In this document: one piece after another, positions 18,665 to 28,752 of the stretch
How positions within the stretch are numbered: position 1 is the stretch's first letter
Layout of the letters: the number at the start of each line of letters is the position of its first letter
Assembly (NCBI GenBank): GCA_947496695.1
Contig: CANMEI010000004.1
Span: forward strand, 62,001-126,000
DNA length: 64,000 nucleotides
DNA from: an uncultured Cellulophaga sp.
GTDB taxonomy: Bacteria > Bacteroidota > Bacteroidia > Flavobacteriales > Flavobacteriaceae
Reading direction: 5' to 3'
Translations under genes and position numbers: made by a program
The notes under the pieces: generated by a model
Seen by the model: only the letters and a program-made list of their open reading frames with translations
Database searches by the model: none
What the model was told of the DNA's origin: nothing

Positions 18665-19915
18665 CTATATAAAATTAATAAAACCTACTATAGCTACATA
18701 AAGCATATAACAATTAAAAATAAATGTTGCTCCCAACGCTATATTTATCCAAATACTAACTTTATGTTCTTTCATAATCTCTGATTTGTTCATTAAAATT
18801 ATTAAGAACAATGTAATTAAAGGCATTACAAACGGACTCAATGCTTGAGAAGCTATCAAAATCCAAACTGGTTTACCTCCTAAAAAAGGAACTATTAACC
18901 CAGACAATGCAACTACAACCACTATAGCTTTAAATAATGGTCTTTTCATATTACGCGGTGTACCTGTATAATCAGCAATTAGCCATGGAAATAATAGAAG
19001 ATTAGGGAAAATTGATGATAAACCGGCTCCAATAATACCTAATGTAAATAATGTTAATGCAAAATCTCCCGCCCATGGGCCTAAAGCATGCATCATATCT
19101 GTAGCATCATCAACTGGAGTGTGATTAAAATAAAGTGTTCCTGTTGCACTAATCATAATAGCAAGACTTATAAAAAATGTCATTACCATTGATGACATTG
19201 CATCTTTATTTTCTTTCTTTAAATCTTTTAAACCCCATTCTTGTTCTTGTACTAAAATACTTCTTGATGCTAAACAAACACCAGCCATTGTTGTACCTAC
19301 AATACCAGCAATTACTAACCCTGAATTATCACCTGTAGGTAAGTCTGGAAAAAAATCAACAATTGCTGCTCCAGATTCTTTTAAAACCATAACACTTGTG
19401 AATATAAAAGCCATTGCCATAAAACCAACCATTATACTCATTGCTTTTATAAAATTCTCATGCTTACCTGTCCAAAAAAGTCCGATTAATAATGCTATAA
19501 AAAATATTGCAACTATTGGTCCATTAAGAAAAGATATCGAGGTTTTTACTGAAATCCATTCCATAGTTACTTCAGCAACAACTCCCATTACTCCAATACA
19601 AGAAGAAACAATTGAAACAACTAAAGCTGTAATAATAAATATTGTGATAGGTTTACCAAACGTTTTCTTAAAATTAAACATTAGAGTCTCACCTGAAAGA
19701 ATTGTTAATTTACTAATAGAGATCAATAAAAAATAAGTAAAAAAGCATGACAGCAAAAGTGCCCAAGATAAACTTAAACCGTACTTAGCACCTGAAACAA
19801 CCATTGAGGTTACACTCCCCGTACCTACTACATAACCAATTATAAAAAAAGCAGGTCCAAAATCTTTAAGTCTTTTTCTAATTTTATCTGAAAAAGACAG
19901 GTTGTTTGTTGTCAT
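18665..19915 (-). CDS. Divergent NRAMP-family membrane protein
   Basis: 416 residues with about 11 membrane segments and the NRAMP/APC layout. The TM1 metal motif is replaced by GTGS (31-34) and the TM6 motif by MAGVC (210-214), so neither canonical metal site remains. It is even further from MntH than the NRAMP-like gene at 9594-10790. It stands alone between manA and a small hydrolase. Family membership is supported by overall pattern; the substrate is unknown and Mn/Fe transport should not be assumed. Confidence 0.75.
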   Translation of the reverse strand: MTTNNLSFSDKIRKRLKDFGPAFFIIGYVVGTGSVTSMVVSGAKYGLSLSWALLLSCFFTYFLLISISKLTILSGETLMFNFKKTFGKPITIFIITALVVSIVSSCIGVMGVVAEVTMEWISVKTSISFLNGPIVAIFFIALLIGLFWTGKHENFIKAMSIMVGFMAMAFIFTSVMVLKESGAAIVDFFPDLPTGDNSGLVIAGIVGTTMAGVCLASRSILVQEQEWGLKDLKKENKDAMSSMVMTFFISLAIMISATGTLYFNHTPVDDATDMMHALGPWAGDFALTLFTLGIIGAGLSSIFPNLLLFPWLIADYTGTPRNMKRPLFKAIVVVVALSGLIVPFLGGKPVWILIASQALSPFVMPLITLFLIILMNKSEIMKEHKVSIWINIALGATFIFNCYMLYVAIVGFINFI

Positions 19916-20107
19916 AATTAAAATATTTTAAATTGAAAATTATAAAATTGACAATTTAAGAATTATAACTGGTTAACCAATAATTATAAAATGTTAAATT
20001 TAAAACTAAGTCTCTAACTAATTAAAAAACAGATTACATATCATATGCACATAATTAAAAAAAATATTTTCTATTATTCAAGCAATTCAGCTTGTATATT
20101 TTTAATG

Positions 20108-20659
20108 TTAAATGATGTCTAATAACCTTTTTAAAATAAGTTGACCTTCTTCCCAATATTCTAAGTTAGATTCTGAATTTATATGACCTTTTAAGCCAAT
20201 ATTTACAAAATCACTATTCCATTTTTTTGCAAAATATTTTGCACGCTCAATACTTCCATACGGGTCGTTTTCACTTGCAACTACAATAGCTGGAATAGAT
20301 ATTTTTTTTAAAGGCATTGGAGCAAAATTACGAACTACATCTGGTGTATATTTTTCAGAATCTACATCAGCTGGAGCAACTAACAAGGTTCCTTTTATAT
20401 TCGAATTGTTATACAAAGTATCCCAATGAGCAACAAGAGAAACGGCTAAACTATGTGCTACTAAAATTGTAGGAGTTTCTAATTTTTGAATTGTATCATT
20501 CAATTTACTCAACCAGTTATCTAGTTGTGGTGCATTCCAATCATCTTGAATAACCCTAATTGAATTCTCATATTTTTTTAACCAGTAAGATTGCCAATGA
20601 TTTTCATCAGAACCACCAAGACCTGGAACAATTAACAATTGTATATTTTCATCTATCAT
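20108..20659 (-). CDS. RBBP9/YdeN family alpha/beta hydrolase
   Basis: Small serine hydrolase. From ATG 20659 the protein starts MIDENIQLLIVPGLGGSDENHW, the usual N-terminus of this family, and has the nucleophile motif VAHSLA, an Asp in the ASENDPYG segment and a C-terminal GHIN histidine. The open frame extends 27 codons further upstream to a TTG, but that stretch is hydrophobic nonsense lying across a terminator hairpin, so the shorter start is chosen. Substrate unknown. Confidence 0.8.
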   Translation of the reverse strand: MIDENIQLLIVPGLGGSDENHWQSYWLKKYENSIRVIQDDWNAPQLDNWLSKLNDTIQKLETPTILVAHSLAVSLVAHWDTLYNNSNIKGTLLVAPADVDSEKYTPDVVRNFAPMPLKKISIPAIVVASENDPYGSIERAKYFAKKWNSDFVNIGLKGHINSESNLEYWEEGQLILKRLLDII

Positions 20660-20730
20660 TTTGTAAAGCACTAAACTTATTTCAATAAGCTTTAAAAATA
20701 ATAAAATAAATATAAATTCAATTTTAAATA

Positions 20731-20758
20731 AAAAAAGCAAACATTATAAATGTTTGCT
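20731..20758 (-). terminator. Intrinsic terminator after the 3-hydroxyacyl-CoA dehydrogenase gene
   Basis: Stem AGCAAACATT / AATGTTTGCT followed on the minus strand by a run of T. It separates the dehydrogenase from the RBBP9-like hydrolase and argues for separate transcripts. Confidence 0.75.
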
Positions 20759-20783
20759 CATAATTTGGATATAAAATATCTAC

Positions 20784-21680
20784 CTATTTTAAAAAATTTT
20801 CATTTTTATAAGCTGGATTTGGATACTTATAAAAACCTTCACCTGTTGAAACACCTAACTTATTTTTTGAGATAAAATTCTCTTCTAAATATATTGGAAT
20901 TTTAGATTTTGTTTCATCATCAGTTTTTGATGCTATCATTTTAAAAACATTATATGCTGTTGTTAAACCAACTGTATCAAGCATTCCACAAGGACCGGCT
21001 GGCGCTCCAGTACCTTTCATCCAAGTTTTATCAATAGTTTCAGGGTCTGCAACATCTTTTACTAATAACTCTAAACCAGCCATAAAAACAGGAACCAAAA
21101 TTGAATTTATAATATAACCCGGTTGTTCTTTATGTAATGGTAATGCTAACATACCAATACTTTTTGCAAAAGCTACCACATCATTAAAAACATCTTTATC
21201 TGTATTAGGATGCCCCATAATTTCAGCTGTATTATGTTTCCAAATTTCATTAGCAAAGTGCAATGCTAAAAATTGTTTTGGTCTACCTGTTGCTTCGGCA
21301 AACTGACTAGGTAACATGGTTGATGAGTTGGTAGCAAAAACAGTTTTTGCTGGTGCTACTTTTGCTAAGCTTTCATAAAAACTAATTTTAATTTTAGGGT
21401 TTTCTGGTACAGATTCAATAACTAAATCAGCATCTTTAACTGCCTCTGCTATATCAGAAGTATAGCTTAGGTTATTAAATGTTAATTTCAACTGTTCATC
21501 AATTGCTTTTAAGTCATCTTTATATGATTCACTTAATATGTCGAATTTAGCTTTTGCTTTTTCTAAAACTTCATCATTAATATCATAAACTCTTACTCGA
21601 AATCCATGAAACGCAACTTGAAATGCTATTTGATACCCTAAAACACCACTACCTGCTATTGTTATATTATTATATTTCAT
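20784..21680 (-). CDS. 3-hydroxyacyl-CoA dehydrogenase (3-hydroxybutyryl-CoA type)
   Basis: NAD(P)-dependent oxidation of 3-hydroxyacyl-CoA. N-terminal Rossmann domain with GSGVLGYQIA at 10-19 (GxGxxG) and DIND binding the adenosine ribose, then the catalytic HFAN segment (about 141-144) and the C-terminal 3HCDH helical domain. Length 298 fits single-function PaaH/Hbd-type enzymes. It lies just downstream of an AraC regulator and an exported hydrolase; no other beta-oxidation genes are nearby. Confidence 0.88.
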   Translation of the reverse strand: MKYNNITIAGSGVLGYQIAFQVAFHGFRVRVYDINDEVLEKAKAKFDILSESYKDDLKAIDEQLKLTFNNLSYTSDIAEAVKDADLVIESVPENPKIKISFYESLAKVAPAKTVFATNSSTMLPSQFAEATGRPKQFLALHFANEIWKHNTAEIMGHPNTDKDVFNDVVAFAKSIGMLALPLHKEQPGYIINSILVPVFMAGLELLVKDVADPETIDKTWMKGTGAPAGPCGMLDTVGLTTAYNVFKMIASKTDDETKSKIPIYLEENFISKNKLGVSTGEGFYKYPNPAYKNENFLK

Positions 21681-21770
21681 TACTATTATATTTTTAATTA
21701 TAGCTCAAAGCTAGTAGTAATATTATAATCAAACATATCCTGAAATTCAGTTATCATACACTTAATTTAT

Positions 21771-22643
21771 CTAAGGTGTCAAAAATTGTTCGGCACGATA
21801 ATCTGATGGTCGTAAATTGGTTTGTTTTTTAAAAAACCTGCCAAATGATGAAGATGAATTAAAGTTTAATTTAAAAGCGATTTCTGAAATTGTTAAACTT
21901 GTATCTCCTAAAAGTACATAAGCTTCCTTTAATAACATTTCATCAATAATTTCATGAGGCGTTTTATTACTTGATTTTTTTACAATCTCAATTAAATATT
22001 TGTTTGAAATATTTAGTTTAAGAGCGTAGAATTGAACTGATTGTTCTTCCAAAATATGTTTCTGAATTAAGCTTCTAAATTTTAGATAAATATTTGAAAT
22101 AGAATTTTCTAAAGTTAATGAAGCATTATTTTTCTCGGCTGTAATTTCAGCAATTTCAAAAAGTAAATTTATTATAATACTACGTGCAATTTCACTAGTA
22201 AATTTACCTTGCTTAGAATTTTTTTGTTTTAGATAATCAAGTAAATAGTTGATATTTTTCACCTCTTTTTTTTGAGTTGCAACTATTGAATGTGAACTAT
22301 TTTGAAACAATTCCATTTTTTCAATAATAAATGGATTAGATATATTTTTCAACAAAAAGAATTTTTCAAAAAACAAAACTTTCATCTTAAAGTTTTTATT
22401 CTTTTTTCTAAACTTTAAGTTTGTTGCCGGAGCTGTGATAATAAAATTATTAGCTGTAATTAAATATTTTTTATTATCAATTTCAACTGTCATTTTTCCT
22501 CCTGTGCAAATACAAAACACATAAAAATCTACACGAAAGACATTTTTAGGGAATTTATAAATTGTTTTTTCTAAAGCTATGTAATATGGTTTATCATACT
22601 CCAACTCATAAAATGATAAAGCTTGTGCTAAATTTTTATACAA
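21771..22643 (-). CDS. AraC family transcriptional regulator
   Basis: 290 residues. The N-terminal half looks like a cupin-type sensing domain (about 20-120); the C-terminus has the two helix-turn-helices of AraC/XylS (about 185-285) ending in the signature region NFNSSSSFGRFFKKQTNLRP. It is 41 bp downstream of an exported alpha/beta hydrolase and may be co-transcribed with it. It could regulate the neighbouring hydrolase or the 3-hydroxyacyl-CoA dehydrogenase; the ligand is unknown. Confidence 0.85.
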   Translation of the reverse strand: MYKNLAQALSFYELEYDKPYYIALEKTIYKFPKNVFRVDFYVFCICTGGKMTVEIDNKKYLITANNFIITAPATNLKFRKKNKNFKMKVLFFEKFFLLKNISNPFIIEKMELFQNSSHSIVATQKKEVKNINYLLDYLKQKNSKQGKFTSEIARSIIINLLFEIAEITAEKNNASLTLENSISNIYLKFRSLIQKHILEEQSVQFYALKLNISNKYLIEIVKKSSNKTPHEIIDEMLLKEAYVLLGDTSLTISEIAFKLNFNSSSSFGRFFKKQTNLRPSDYRAEQFLTP

Positions 22644-22684
22644 CCTAATATTATTTAAAAAGTAATGTGATAATAATAATGAAA

Positions 22685-23686
22685 CTACTCTTTCATAAAC
22701 TTTTTTAATGCTTTTATAAAGCTATCAAACTTTTCTATATGAGGCAAATGTCCAATATTTTCAATTTCAACCAATTGAGCATTCGGAATTTTTTCTTTTG
22801 TTTTCTTACCTAACTCACTGTATAATCCCATTGTTTTTCTTACCTCTTCAGAAACTAATGGTTTACCCAATGCTGTTCTATCTCTTGTACCTATAATCAA
22901 TAATGTTGGAACCGAAATATTTTTGAATTCATATACTACAGGTTGCGTAAAAATCATATCATAAGTAAGCGCTGCGTTCCAAGCTAATCTTTCATAATCT
23001 GAATTTAAAGTCCAACCTGCTAATAAATTTACCCATTCATCATATTCTGGTTTCCATTTATTATCGTAATAATTTACTAATTGATATTTTTTTATACCCT
23101 CATAACTCTTTTTAAGTTCATTTTTATACCACCACTCTACTGGTTGATACGGAACTTTTAATTTCCAATCTTCTAAACCTATTGGATTTTCTAAAATTAA
23201 TTTCTCAGTAATATCCGGATACATTAAAGTAAAACGTGTAGCAACCATTCCTCCCATAGAATGGCCTAAAATCATAGTTTTTGTAATATTTAATGTATCA
23301 AGTATTTTTTTAGTATTACTTGCAAGTTGCTGAAATGTATAATGAAAATGCAATGGTTTTGATGATTTTCCGAAACCAATTTGATCTGGAACAATAACTC
23401 TATAGCCTTCTTTAGTTAAAGCTTCAATTGTAGTTCTCCAATATGCACCATTAAAGTTTTTACCATGAAAAAGCACAATATTTTTTCCATTATAATTATC
23501 AGGCTTAACATCCATATAGGCCATCTTTAAGTCTTGTTTCTGAACATGTAATTCTATAGAAGAAACAGGATAAGGGTATTCATAGTTTGACAGCTCGGTA
23601 TCCAACCATTCAAGTTTATCAGATTGTGCAAAAGAAAATTGAAGGCTAATTAGTAAAACTACTAATAGGTGTATGTTTCTTCTCAT
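22685..23686 (-). CDS. Exported alpha/beta hydrolase
   Basis: Signal peptide at 1-20 ending FAQS, so periplasmic or beyond. Alpha/beta-hydrolase fold with oxyanion HGKNFNG near 74-80, nucleophile elbow LGHSMGG near 141-147, the acidic residue in IIGTRDRTALG and the catalytic His in NIGHLPH. Length 333. Similar to haloperoxidase/epoxide-hydrolase-like esterases of marine Bacteroidota. It directly precedes an AraC regulator. Confidence 0.85.
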   Translation of the reverse strand: MRRNIHLLVVLLISLQFSFAQSDKLEWLDTELSNYEYPYPVSSIELHVQKQDLKMAYMDVKPDNYNGKNIVLFHGKNFNGAYWRTTIEALTKEGYRVIVPDQIGFGKSSKPLHFHYTFQQLASNTKKILDTLNITKTMILGHSMGGMVATRFTLMYPDITEKLILENPIGLEDWKLKVPYQPVEWWYKNELKKSYEGIKKYQLVNYYDNKWKPEYDEWVNLLAGWTLNSDYERLAWNAALTYDMIFTQPVVYEFKNISVPTLLIIGTRDRTALGKPLVSEEVRKTMGLYSELGKKTKEKIPNAQLVEIENIGHLPHIEKFDSFIKALKKFMKE

Positions 23687-23814
23687 TGTGTTTACTTATG
23701 ATTAATTCTAATAGATATTAAAATTAATCATCTTTTAAACCAACAAATCACTTATGCTTGTTTAATTTTCGAAAATAACATTTCATTAACTTTTATATTG
23801 AGGTAAACTATACG

Positions 23815-25347
23815 TTACAATATTTTTTTAGGAATAATTTTTCTAGTCCACGTTTTTATACGCTTCAATTTAGTCACTTCAGCATCCGGATTAAAATCTA
23901 ATGTAGTTTCCCAAGAGTTTTCTGGTTTGTACTCCTCTTCCATACCATTTAAAACTCCTTCTGCTATTTTTTTAGAATCGACTATAACAATACACTCTGT
24001 ATTTAAGTTTGCACTTCTTGGGTCAAGATTAAACGTGCCTATTACAGTTGTCTGGTTGTCTACAACCATAGATTTAGCATGAAGGCCAAAAATTGGTTTA
24101 TCTTCTAAAGTTGCTTGCAATTCCCCTGTCATTATTCGTTCCCGCTCAGCAGCATCAGGTCTGAATTCATATATTTTAATACCAATTTTTAATAACTCTT
24201 TTCTATCAGATTGATAACTACTAAAAGCTTCTAAATTATCGGTTGAAGCTAGACTATTGGTAAGTATTCTAATCTTTACACCACGGTCAATAGCGTCTTT
24301 AAATAAGTTTTTCCCTAAATCTGTAGTAATTAAATAGGGTGTTTGAATGTTTATTGATGATTTAGCATTTTTAACCAAATCTATCAAAGCACTTGTGGTA
24401 ACTCCACCAGCATAAAATTCTTTTTCTTTATCGTTCTTACCTGGTATATCAGATATAAAGTTCACATCATCTAACCAAACCAAATCACCAGATTCTTTAA
24501 TAGCATTAAAAGTGTTTGGTAATAATGCAATACGGGATCTTATTTGTGGCCAAAAATTATTTGGGTTGCAAGCATATTCATGAAGTTTATCAAAGCTATT
24601 TTCTGAATATTCCGAATCCGGATTTTGTTCAACAACTTTTTCAACAGCTACACTAAGTGGACTATTCCAAAACGCATTAAATGAGTTATTTACTTTTTTT
24701 GATTCTTTGCCTAAAACTAAAATGTCACGATCTCTAAAATTATACTCATGGTCATAATCAAAGTACTCATCTGCAATATTTCTACCGCCTGTTATTACTA
24801 CTTTACCATCAACATTAAATGTTTTATTGTGCATTCGTTGGTTAGCACCTTTAAAATCGGTAGAAATTTTATAAACCTTATTAAAAATATTTTTACCCAA
24901 GTTCATTCCGGGATTATATATTTTTACAGATATATTTTCGTGTGAAGCAAAAGTCAAAATATCTTGTTTGTCGGCTTCCACCATTATATCATCAACAATG
25001 ATTCTTATTTTAACGCCCCGATCAGCGGCTCTAATTAAATAATCACAAGCAATAAGTCCTACATTATCCGTTGAGAAAATAAAATACTGTATATCAATTG
25101 TTTTCTCAGCATATTCCGTTAACCAAGCTCTTGCAATCATTGAGCCACTACCATCTTCTAAAACATAAACCCCTGTTTTAGTTTCCATAAGATCTTCTAA
25201 GCCTTTAAGTTCTTTTGAAAGTGAAGTACTTTCATCTCGATGAATTTCAGAACAAAAATCAGTAGCTACAGTCGGTTTTTTAGTTTCATTGCAAGAAGTA
25301 CACAAAAGTAAAATTGCAATAAAAAAAGTGTTGAGTTTTAAAATCAA
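23815..25347 (-). CDS. Phospholipase D family lipoprotein (ClsC/YmdC-like)
   Basis: Lipobox CTSC (Cys19) marks a lipoprotein. Two HKD motifs HxKx4D are intact: His173-Lys175-Asp180 and His423-Lys425-Asp430, each followed by a GGRN or GTFNLDPRS segment. Length 510 and this layout fit the YmdC/ClsC cardiolipin-synthase-like branch, which transfers phosphatidyl groups. No partner such as YmdB (macrodomain) is adjacent, so the precise reaction is open. It lies 75 bp downstream of dsbD. Confidence 0.85.
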   Translation of the reverse strand: MILKLNTFFIAILLLCTSCNETKKPTVATDFCSEIHRDESTSLSKELKGLEDLMETKTGVYVLEDGSGSMIARAWLTEYAEKTIDIQYFIFSTDNVGLIACDYLIRAADRGVKIRIIVDDIMVEADKQDILTFASHENISVKIYNPGMNLGKNIFNKVYKISTDFKGANQRMHNKTFNVDGKVVITGGRNIADEYFDYDHEYNFRDRDILVLGKESKKVNNSFNAFWNSPLSVAVEKVVEQNPDSEYSENSFDKLHEYACNPNNFWPQIRSRIALLPNTFNAIKESGDLVWLDDVNFISDIPGKNDKEKEFYAGGVTTSALIDLVKNAKSSINIQTPYLITTDLGKNLFKDAIDRGVKIRILTNSLASTDNLEAFSSYQSDRKELLKIGIKIYEFRPDAAERERIMTGELQATLEDKPIFGLHAKSMVVDNQTTVIGTFNLDPRSANLNTECIVIVDSKKIAEGVLNGMEEEYKPENSWETTLDFNPDAEVTKLKRIKTWTRKIIPKKIL

Positions 25348-25422
25348 GGCAAAAGGTTTTAATATACGTTATGTGCTAACGTATTTATGGTTGGTTAGTT
25401 GTATGAAACAAATAATATCTAG

Positions 25423-27390
25423 TTACTCCCTAAAATTCTCCAAACCTTTTTCTAGCCAAGCTTTATATGTTTCAACATCGGTATATTGAATAGAAGTATT
25501 TAAAACTTCTAAATCAGGAGAAATTAAAACGTAATAAGGTTGTGAAGCTGCATTGAAATTTAGTGTTTGAAAAGTACCCCACTTCTGCCCTATGGTCTTG
25601 ATAGTTTTTACACGACCTGTTTCGTATTTAAAATCAAACTGCTCATTTTCTGGCAACTCTTTACGATCGTCAACATACAATGAAATTAAAATATATTCAT
25701 TATTTATAATTGGAAAAACACTTGGGTCACTCCAAACATTTTCTTCCATTTTACGACAGTTTACACATGCCCAACCTGTAAAATCTAATAAAATAGGTTT
25801 ATTTACTTCTTTAGCATACGTTACACCATCCTCAAAATCTTTAAAACAAGTTACACCAAGCGGACAGTCATTTTCTTGTTCTACCAAACTATAAAACTCT
25901 GGTGGTGGAAAACCACTCAATAATTTTAACGGAATTACTTTTGCTAAGCCTAACACCAAATACAATACAAATGAAATACTAATTACTCCAATAATTTTTC
26001 TAATTGGCGCTAATTTTTGTTTTGGTCCGTCATGTGGAAAACGGAATACACCTAATAAATAAAGTGATAAGAGAATAAAAATTACAATCCATATTCCTAT
26101 AAATAGTTCTCTTTTTAAAATTCCCCAATGTCCAACTAAATCAGCATTAGACAAGAATTTAAGAGCTAGGGCAAGTTCTAAAAACCCTAAAACAACTTTT
26201 ACGGTAGTCATCCATCCGCCAGATTTTGGCAATGAATTTAACCATGCTGGGAACAATGCAAAAAATGCAAATGGCAATGCTAATGCAGTTCCAAAACCTA
26301 ACATTCCGGTTGATAAATTGGTTGCTACGTCTCCTTCAGCTAATGCCGTGCTCCCCAACAATCCTCCTAAAATTGGTCCTGTACATGAAAATGAAACAAT
26401 AGCCAATGTTACTGCCATAAAAAAGATTCCAATAACACCTCCAGCTTGCGATGATGCACTATCCATTTTATTAGCCCATGAGCTAGGCAAAGTCAATTCA
26501 TAATAGCCAAAGAATGAAAACGCAAAAAATACGAATACAATAAAGAAAATAACATTCAACCAAATATTAGTCGCAATTGTATTAAGTATTTGAGAATCTA
26601 CAGAATCAAATAAATGGAACGGTAAACTCAATAAAAAGTAAATTAATACGATAAAAAAACCATACAAAATAGCATTGGTTATACCTTTGCTTTTAGAGCC
26701 TGATTGTTTAGTAAAAAACGAAACCGTTAAAGGAATCATTGGAAAAACACATGGAGTTAATAAGGCAATTAATCCGCCTAAAAAGCCTAAACCAAATATC
26801 ATTAATAAACTAGAATCAGCATCTAGAGAAACACTGTCATTAGTAGCTAACAACTCTTTGTTTTTTAAGTCTAAAATTAAATCTTCGCTTAATATGGCGC
26901 TACGTTCATCAATACTTTTCTCTTCCAATTGCAAAGGCTCAGAACCTAAATTGAAAATAAACTCTTGCTCACCAGGTATACAAACATCTTTACAAACTTG
27001 ATAATACAATAACACTTTGAGCTGTTTTGTATTAGAGTTTAATACTTTTATTTTTTGTGTAAATGTAAGCTTCTCTTTAAAATAGGTTTCATCAACTTCA
27101 AAAACATCATTAAAAGCCGTTATTGTTTCACTTTCTAACGTTGGGCCAACAAGCTCATAATCTTCACCTGCTTTCTCAAATGTAAATTCACTTGGTAATG
27201 AACCACCTGGTGCTGTGTGTTGTGAATACACATGCCAATCTTTTAAAATATCAGCTTTCAGTACTAATTCAAATTCAGTATCAGAAATTTTATTTAATTC
27301 TTGTGCCCATAAAACAGGTTCTTCTTCGGTTTGTGAAAACCCTAATAAACCTATAAGATAAATGAAAATTACTACAATATTTTTAATCAT
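25423..27390 (-). CDS. dsbD: Thiol:disulfide interchange protein DsbD
   Basis: Moves reducing power from cytoplasmic thioredoxin to the periplasm. Signal sequence 1-20; N-terminal periplasmic domain with Cys133/Cys137; membrane core of about eight helices with the redox cysteines in LLTPCVFPMIPL (Cys214) and FSCTGPILGG; C-terminal thioredoxin domain with WACVNC. All six redox cysteines are therefore visible. Length 655. Its start overlaps the tilS stop by 8 bp, which indicates coupled translation. Confidence 0.93.
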   Translation of the reverse strand: MIKNIVVIFIYLIGLLGFSQTEEEPVLWAQELNKISDTEFELVLKADILKDWHVYSQHTAPGGSLPSEFTFEKAGEDYELVGPTLESETITAFNDVFEVDETYFKEKLTFTQKIKVLNSNTKQLKVLLYYQVCKDVCIPGEQEFIFNLGSEPLQLEEKSIDERSAILSEDLILDLKNKELLATNDSVSLDADSSLLMIFGLGFLGGLIALLTPCVFPMIPLTVSFFTKQSGSKSKGITNAILYGFFIVLIYFLLSLPFHLFDSVDSQILNTIATNIWLNVIFFIVFVFFAFSFFGYYELTLPSSWANKMDSASSQAGGVIGIFFMAVTLAIVSFSCTGPILGGLLGSTALAEGDVATNLSTGMLGFGTALALPFAFFALFPAWLNSLPKSGGWMTTVKVVLGFLELALALKFLSNADLVGHWGILKRELFIGIWIVIFILLSLYLLGVFRFPHDGPKQKLAPIRKIIGVISISFVLYLVLGLAKVIPLKLLSGFPPPEFYSLVEQENDCPLGVTCFKDFEDGVTYAKEVNKPILLDFTGWACVNCRKMEENVWSDPSVFPIINNEYILISLYVDDRKELPENEQFDFKYETGRVKTIKTIGQKWGTFQTLNFNAASQPYYVLISPDLEVLNTSIQYTDVETYKAWLEKGLENFRE

Positions 27391-28693
27391 GCTGTACCGA
27401 AATCTTTACTATTTGTTTTGTTTTATTTGATATTTTAAAACGGTTATCGGCTCTTTTACCTATTACCCAAACTATTTGATCATTTGAGCAAAGTAACCAC
27501 TGTTCTTCTTTATCAATTAAACTATATTTTTCGTCTTTATAAAACTTACTTAATTTTTTTACTCCTTTCATACCAAACGGATGAAAATAGTCGCCTGTTT
27601 TCCATTTTCTTACAGTTAACGGAAAATTTAACGCCTCTTTACTAACGTAAATAATTGCCTTTGAAGTATCTGTAATAGCTGTAACTTGTTCAATTTTTAA
27701 CTTAATAGGATTTTCTATTTCCTTTGTTCCTTCTTTAATAAAATAAACATCAGAAACAATTTCTGTAATCTCTTGTAATAAAAGATATTCTCTGTCTTTT
27801 AATAAACGATGCGTGCTAGAATGTAACTCTTTACCGCTCATGGCATGCATTAATTCACTTATCGCCAAAGCATGAGTAAATCCGTAAGGTTGAAAAAGGT
27901 AAAACAAATATGTTTTTAACGGCTCTAAAGCTTGTAATTTCTCAATTTCAATACTTATAAAACTATCTTTTTCTATAAATAAAATTGTTTTTAGTCTTTC
28001 AATTTCTTTAGTAACTATTTTAAAACTATCACTCAAATATTTTTGAGTTTGTAAAAAATTAGCTAAAAATGTTGGGTGTAACTCTTTTAGATTAGGAACT
28101 ATTGTATGCCGAATATTGTTTCGTAAGTATTTGGTTTCCGAATTACTTTTATCTTCCCTCCATTGTAAATGATTGCCTTTTGCATAAGCAGTAATTTGTT
28201 CTCTTGAAAACACTAATAATGGTCTTGAAATAGTTGCTGTTTTTTCTGGAATACCTGTTAAGCCTTCAATACCTGTACCTCTAGAAAGATTAATTAGAAA
28301 AGTTTCTATACTATCATCTGCATGATGAGCAGTAACCAATGTATTAATATGATTTTCTTTCATAACTTGAGAAAACCAATTGTAACGAAGTTCACGTGCC
28401 GCAATTTGTAGAGAGGTTTTATGCTCTTTCATATATGCCTTAGTATTAAAACTAGTTACATAAATATCTTTATTAAATAATGATGCTAATTCACGAACAA
28501 ATTGTTCATCAAAATCACTCTCATCACCTCGTAAATTAAAATTACAATGAGCTAATGCAAAATTCAAGTTTAAATTATTACAAAGATGCGCTAAAACCAC
28601 ACTATCAATACCACCACTACAAGCTAAAAGAAATGAATTTTCTTTTAAGTTATTAAAGTTGGTTGTAATATGATTTTTAAACTCGTTTAACAT
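27383..28693 (-). CDS. tilS: tRNA(Ile)-lysidine synthase
   Basis: Converts the C34 wobble base of the CAU-anticodon tRNA-Ile to lysidine so it reads AUA; essential in most bacteria. ATP-pyrophosphatase P-loop SGGIDS at 26-31, the conserved GHxADD-type stretch HHADDSIETFL, and a C-terminal TilS domain ending in KWKTGDYFHPFGMKG. Length 436. It overlaps dsbD by 8 bp and follows pabB by 59 bp. Confidence 0.93.
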   Translation of the reverse strand: MLNEFKNHITTNFNNLKENSFLLACSGGIDSVVLAHLCNNLNLNFALAHCNFNLRGDESDFDEQFVRELASLFNKDIYVTSFNTKAYMKEHKTSLQIAARELRYNWFSQVMKENHINTLVTAHHADDSIETFLINLSRGTGIEGLTGIPEKTATISRPLLVFSREQITAYAKGNHLQWREDKSNSETKYLRNNIRHTIVPNLKELHPTFLANFLQTQKYLSDSFKIVTKEIERLKTILFIEKDSFISIEIEKLQALEPLKTYLFYLFQPYGFTHALAISELMHAMSGKELHSSTHRLLKDREYLLLQEITEIVSDVYFIKEGTKEIENPIKLKIEQVTAITDTSKAIIYVSKEALNFPLTVRKWKTGDYFHPFGMKGVKKLSKFYKDEKYSLIDKEEQWLLCSNDQIVWVIGKRADNRFKISNKTKQIVKISVQHD

Positions 28694-28752
28694 GTGGTAA
28701 AAATACAGAAGAAAAGCTAGATAAACGAAATTGTTAACAGTCTGTTATAGTA

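Noticed and set aside
20660..20740. 27-codon N-terminal extension of the RBBP9-like hydrolase from a TTG
   Set aside because: The stretch overlaps a terminator hairpin and encodes only hydrophobic AT-rich residues; the family N-terminus starts at ATG 20659.
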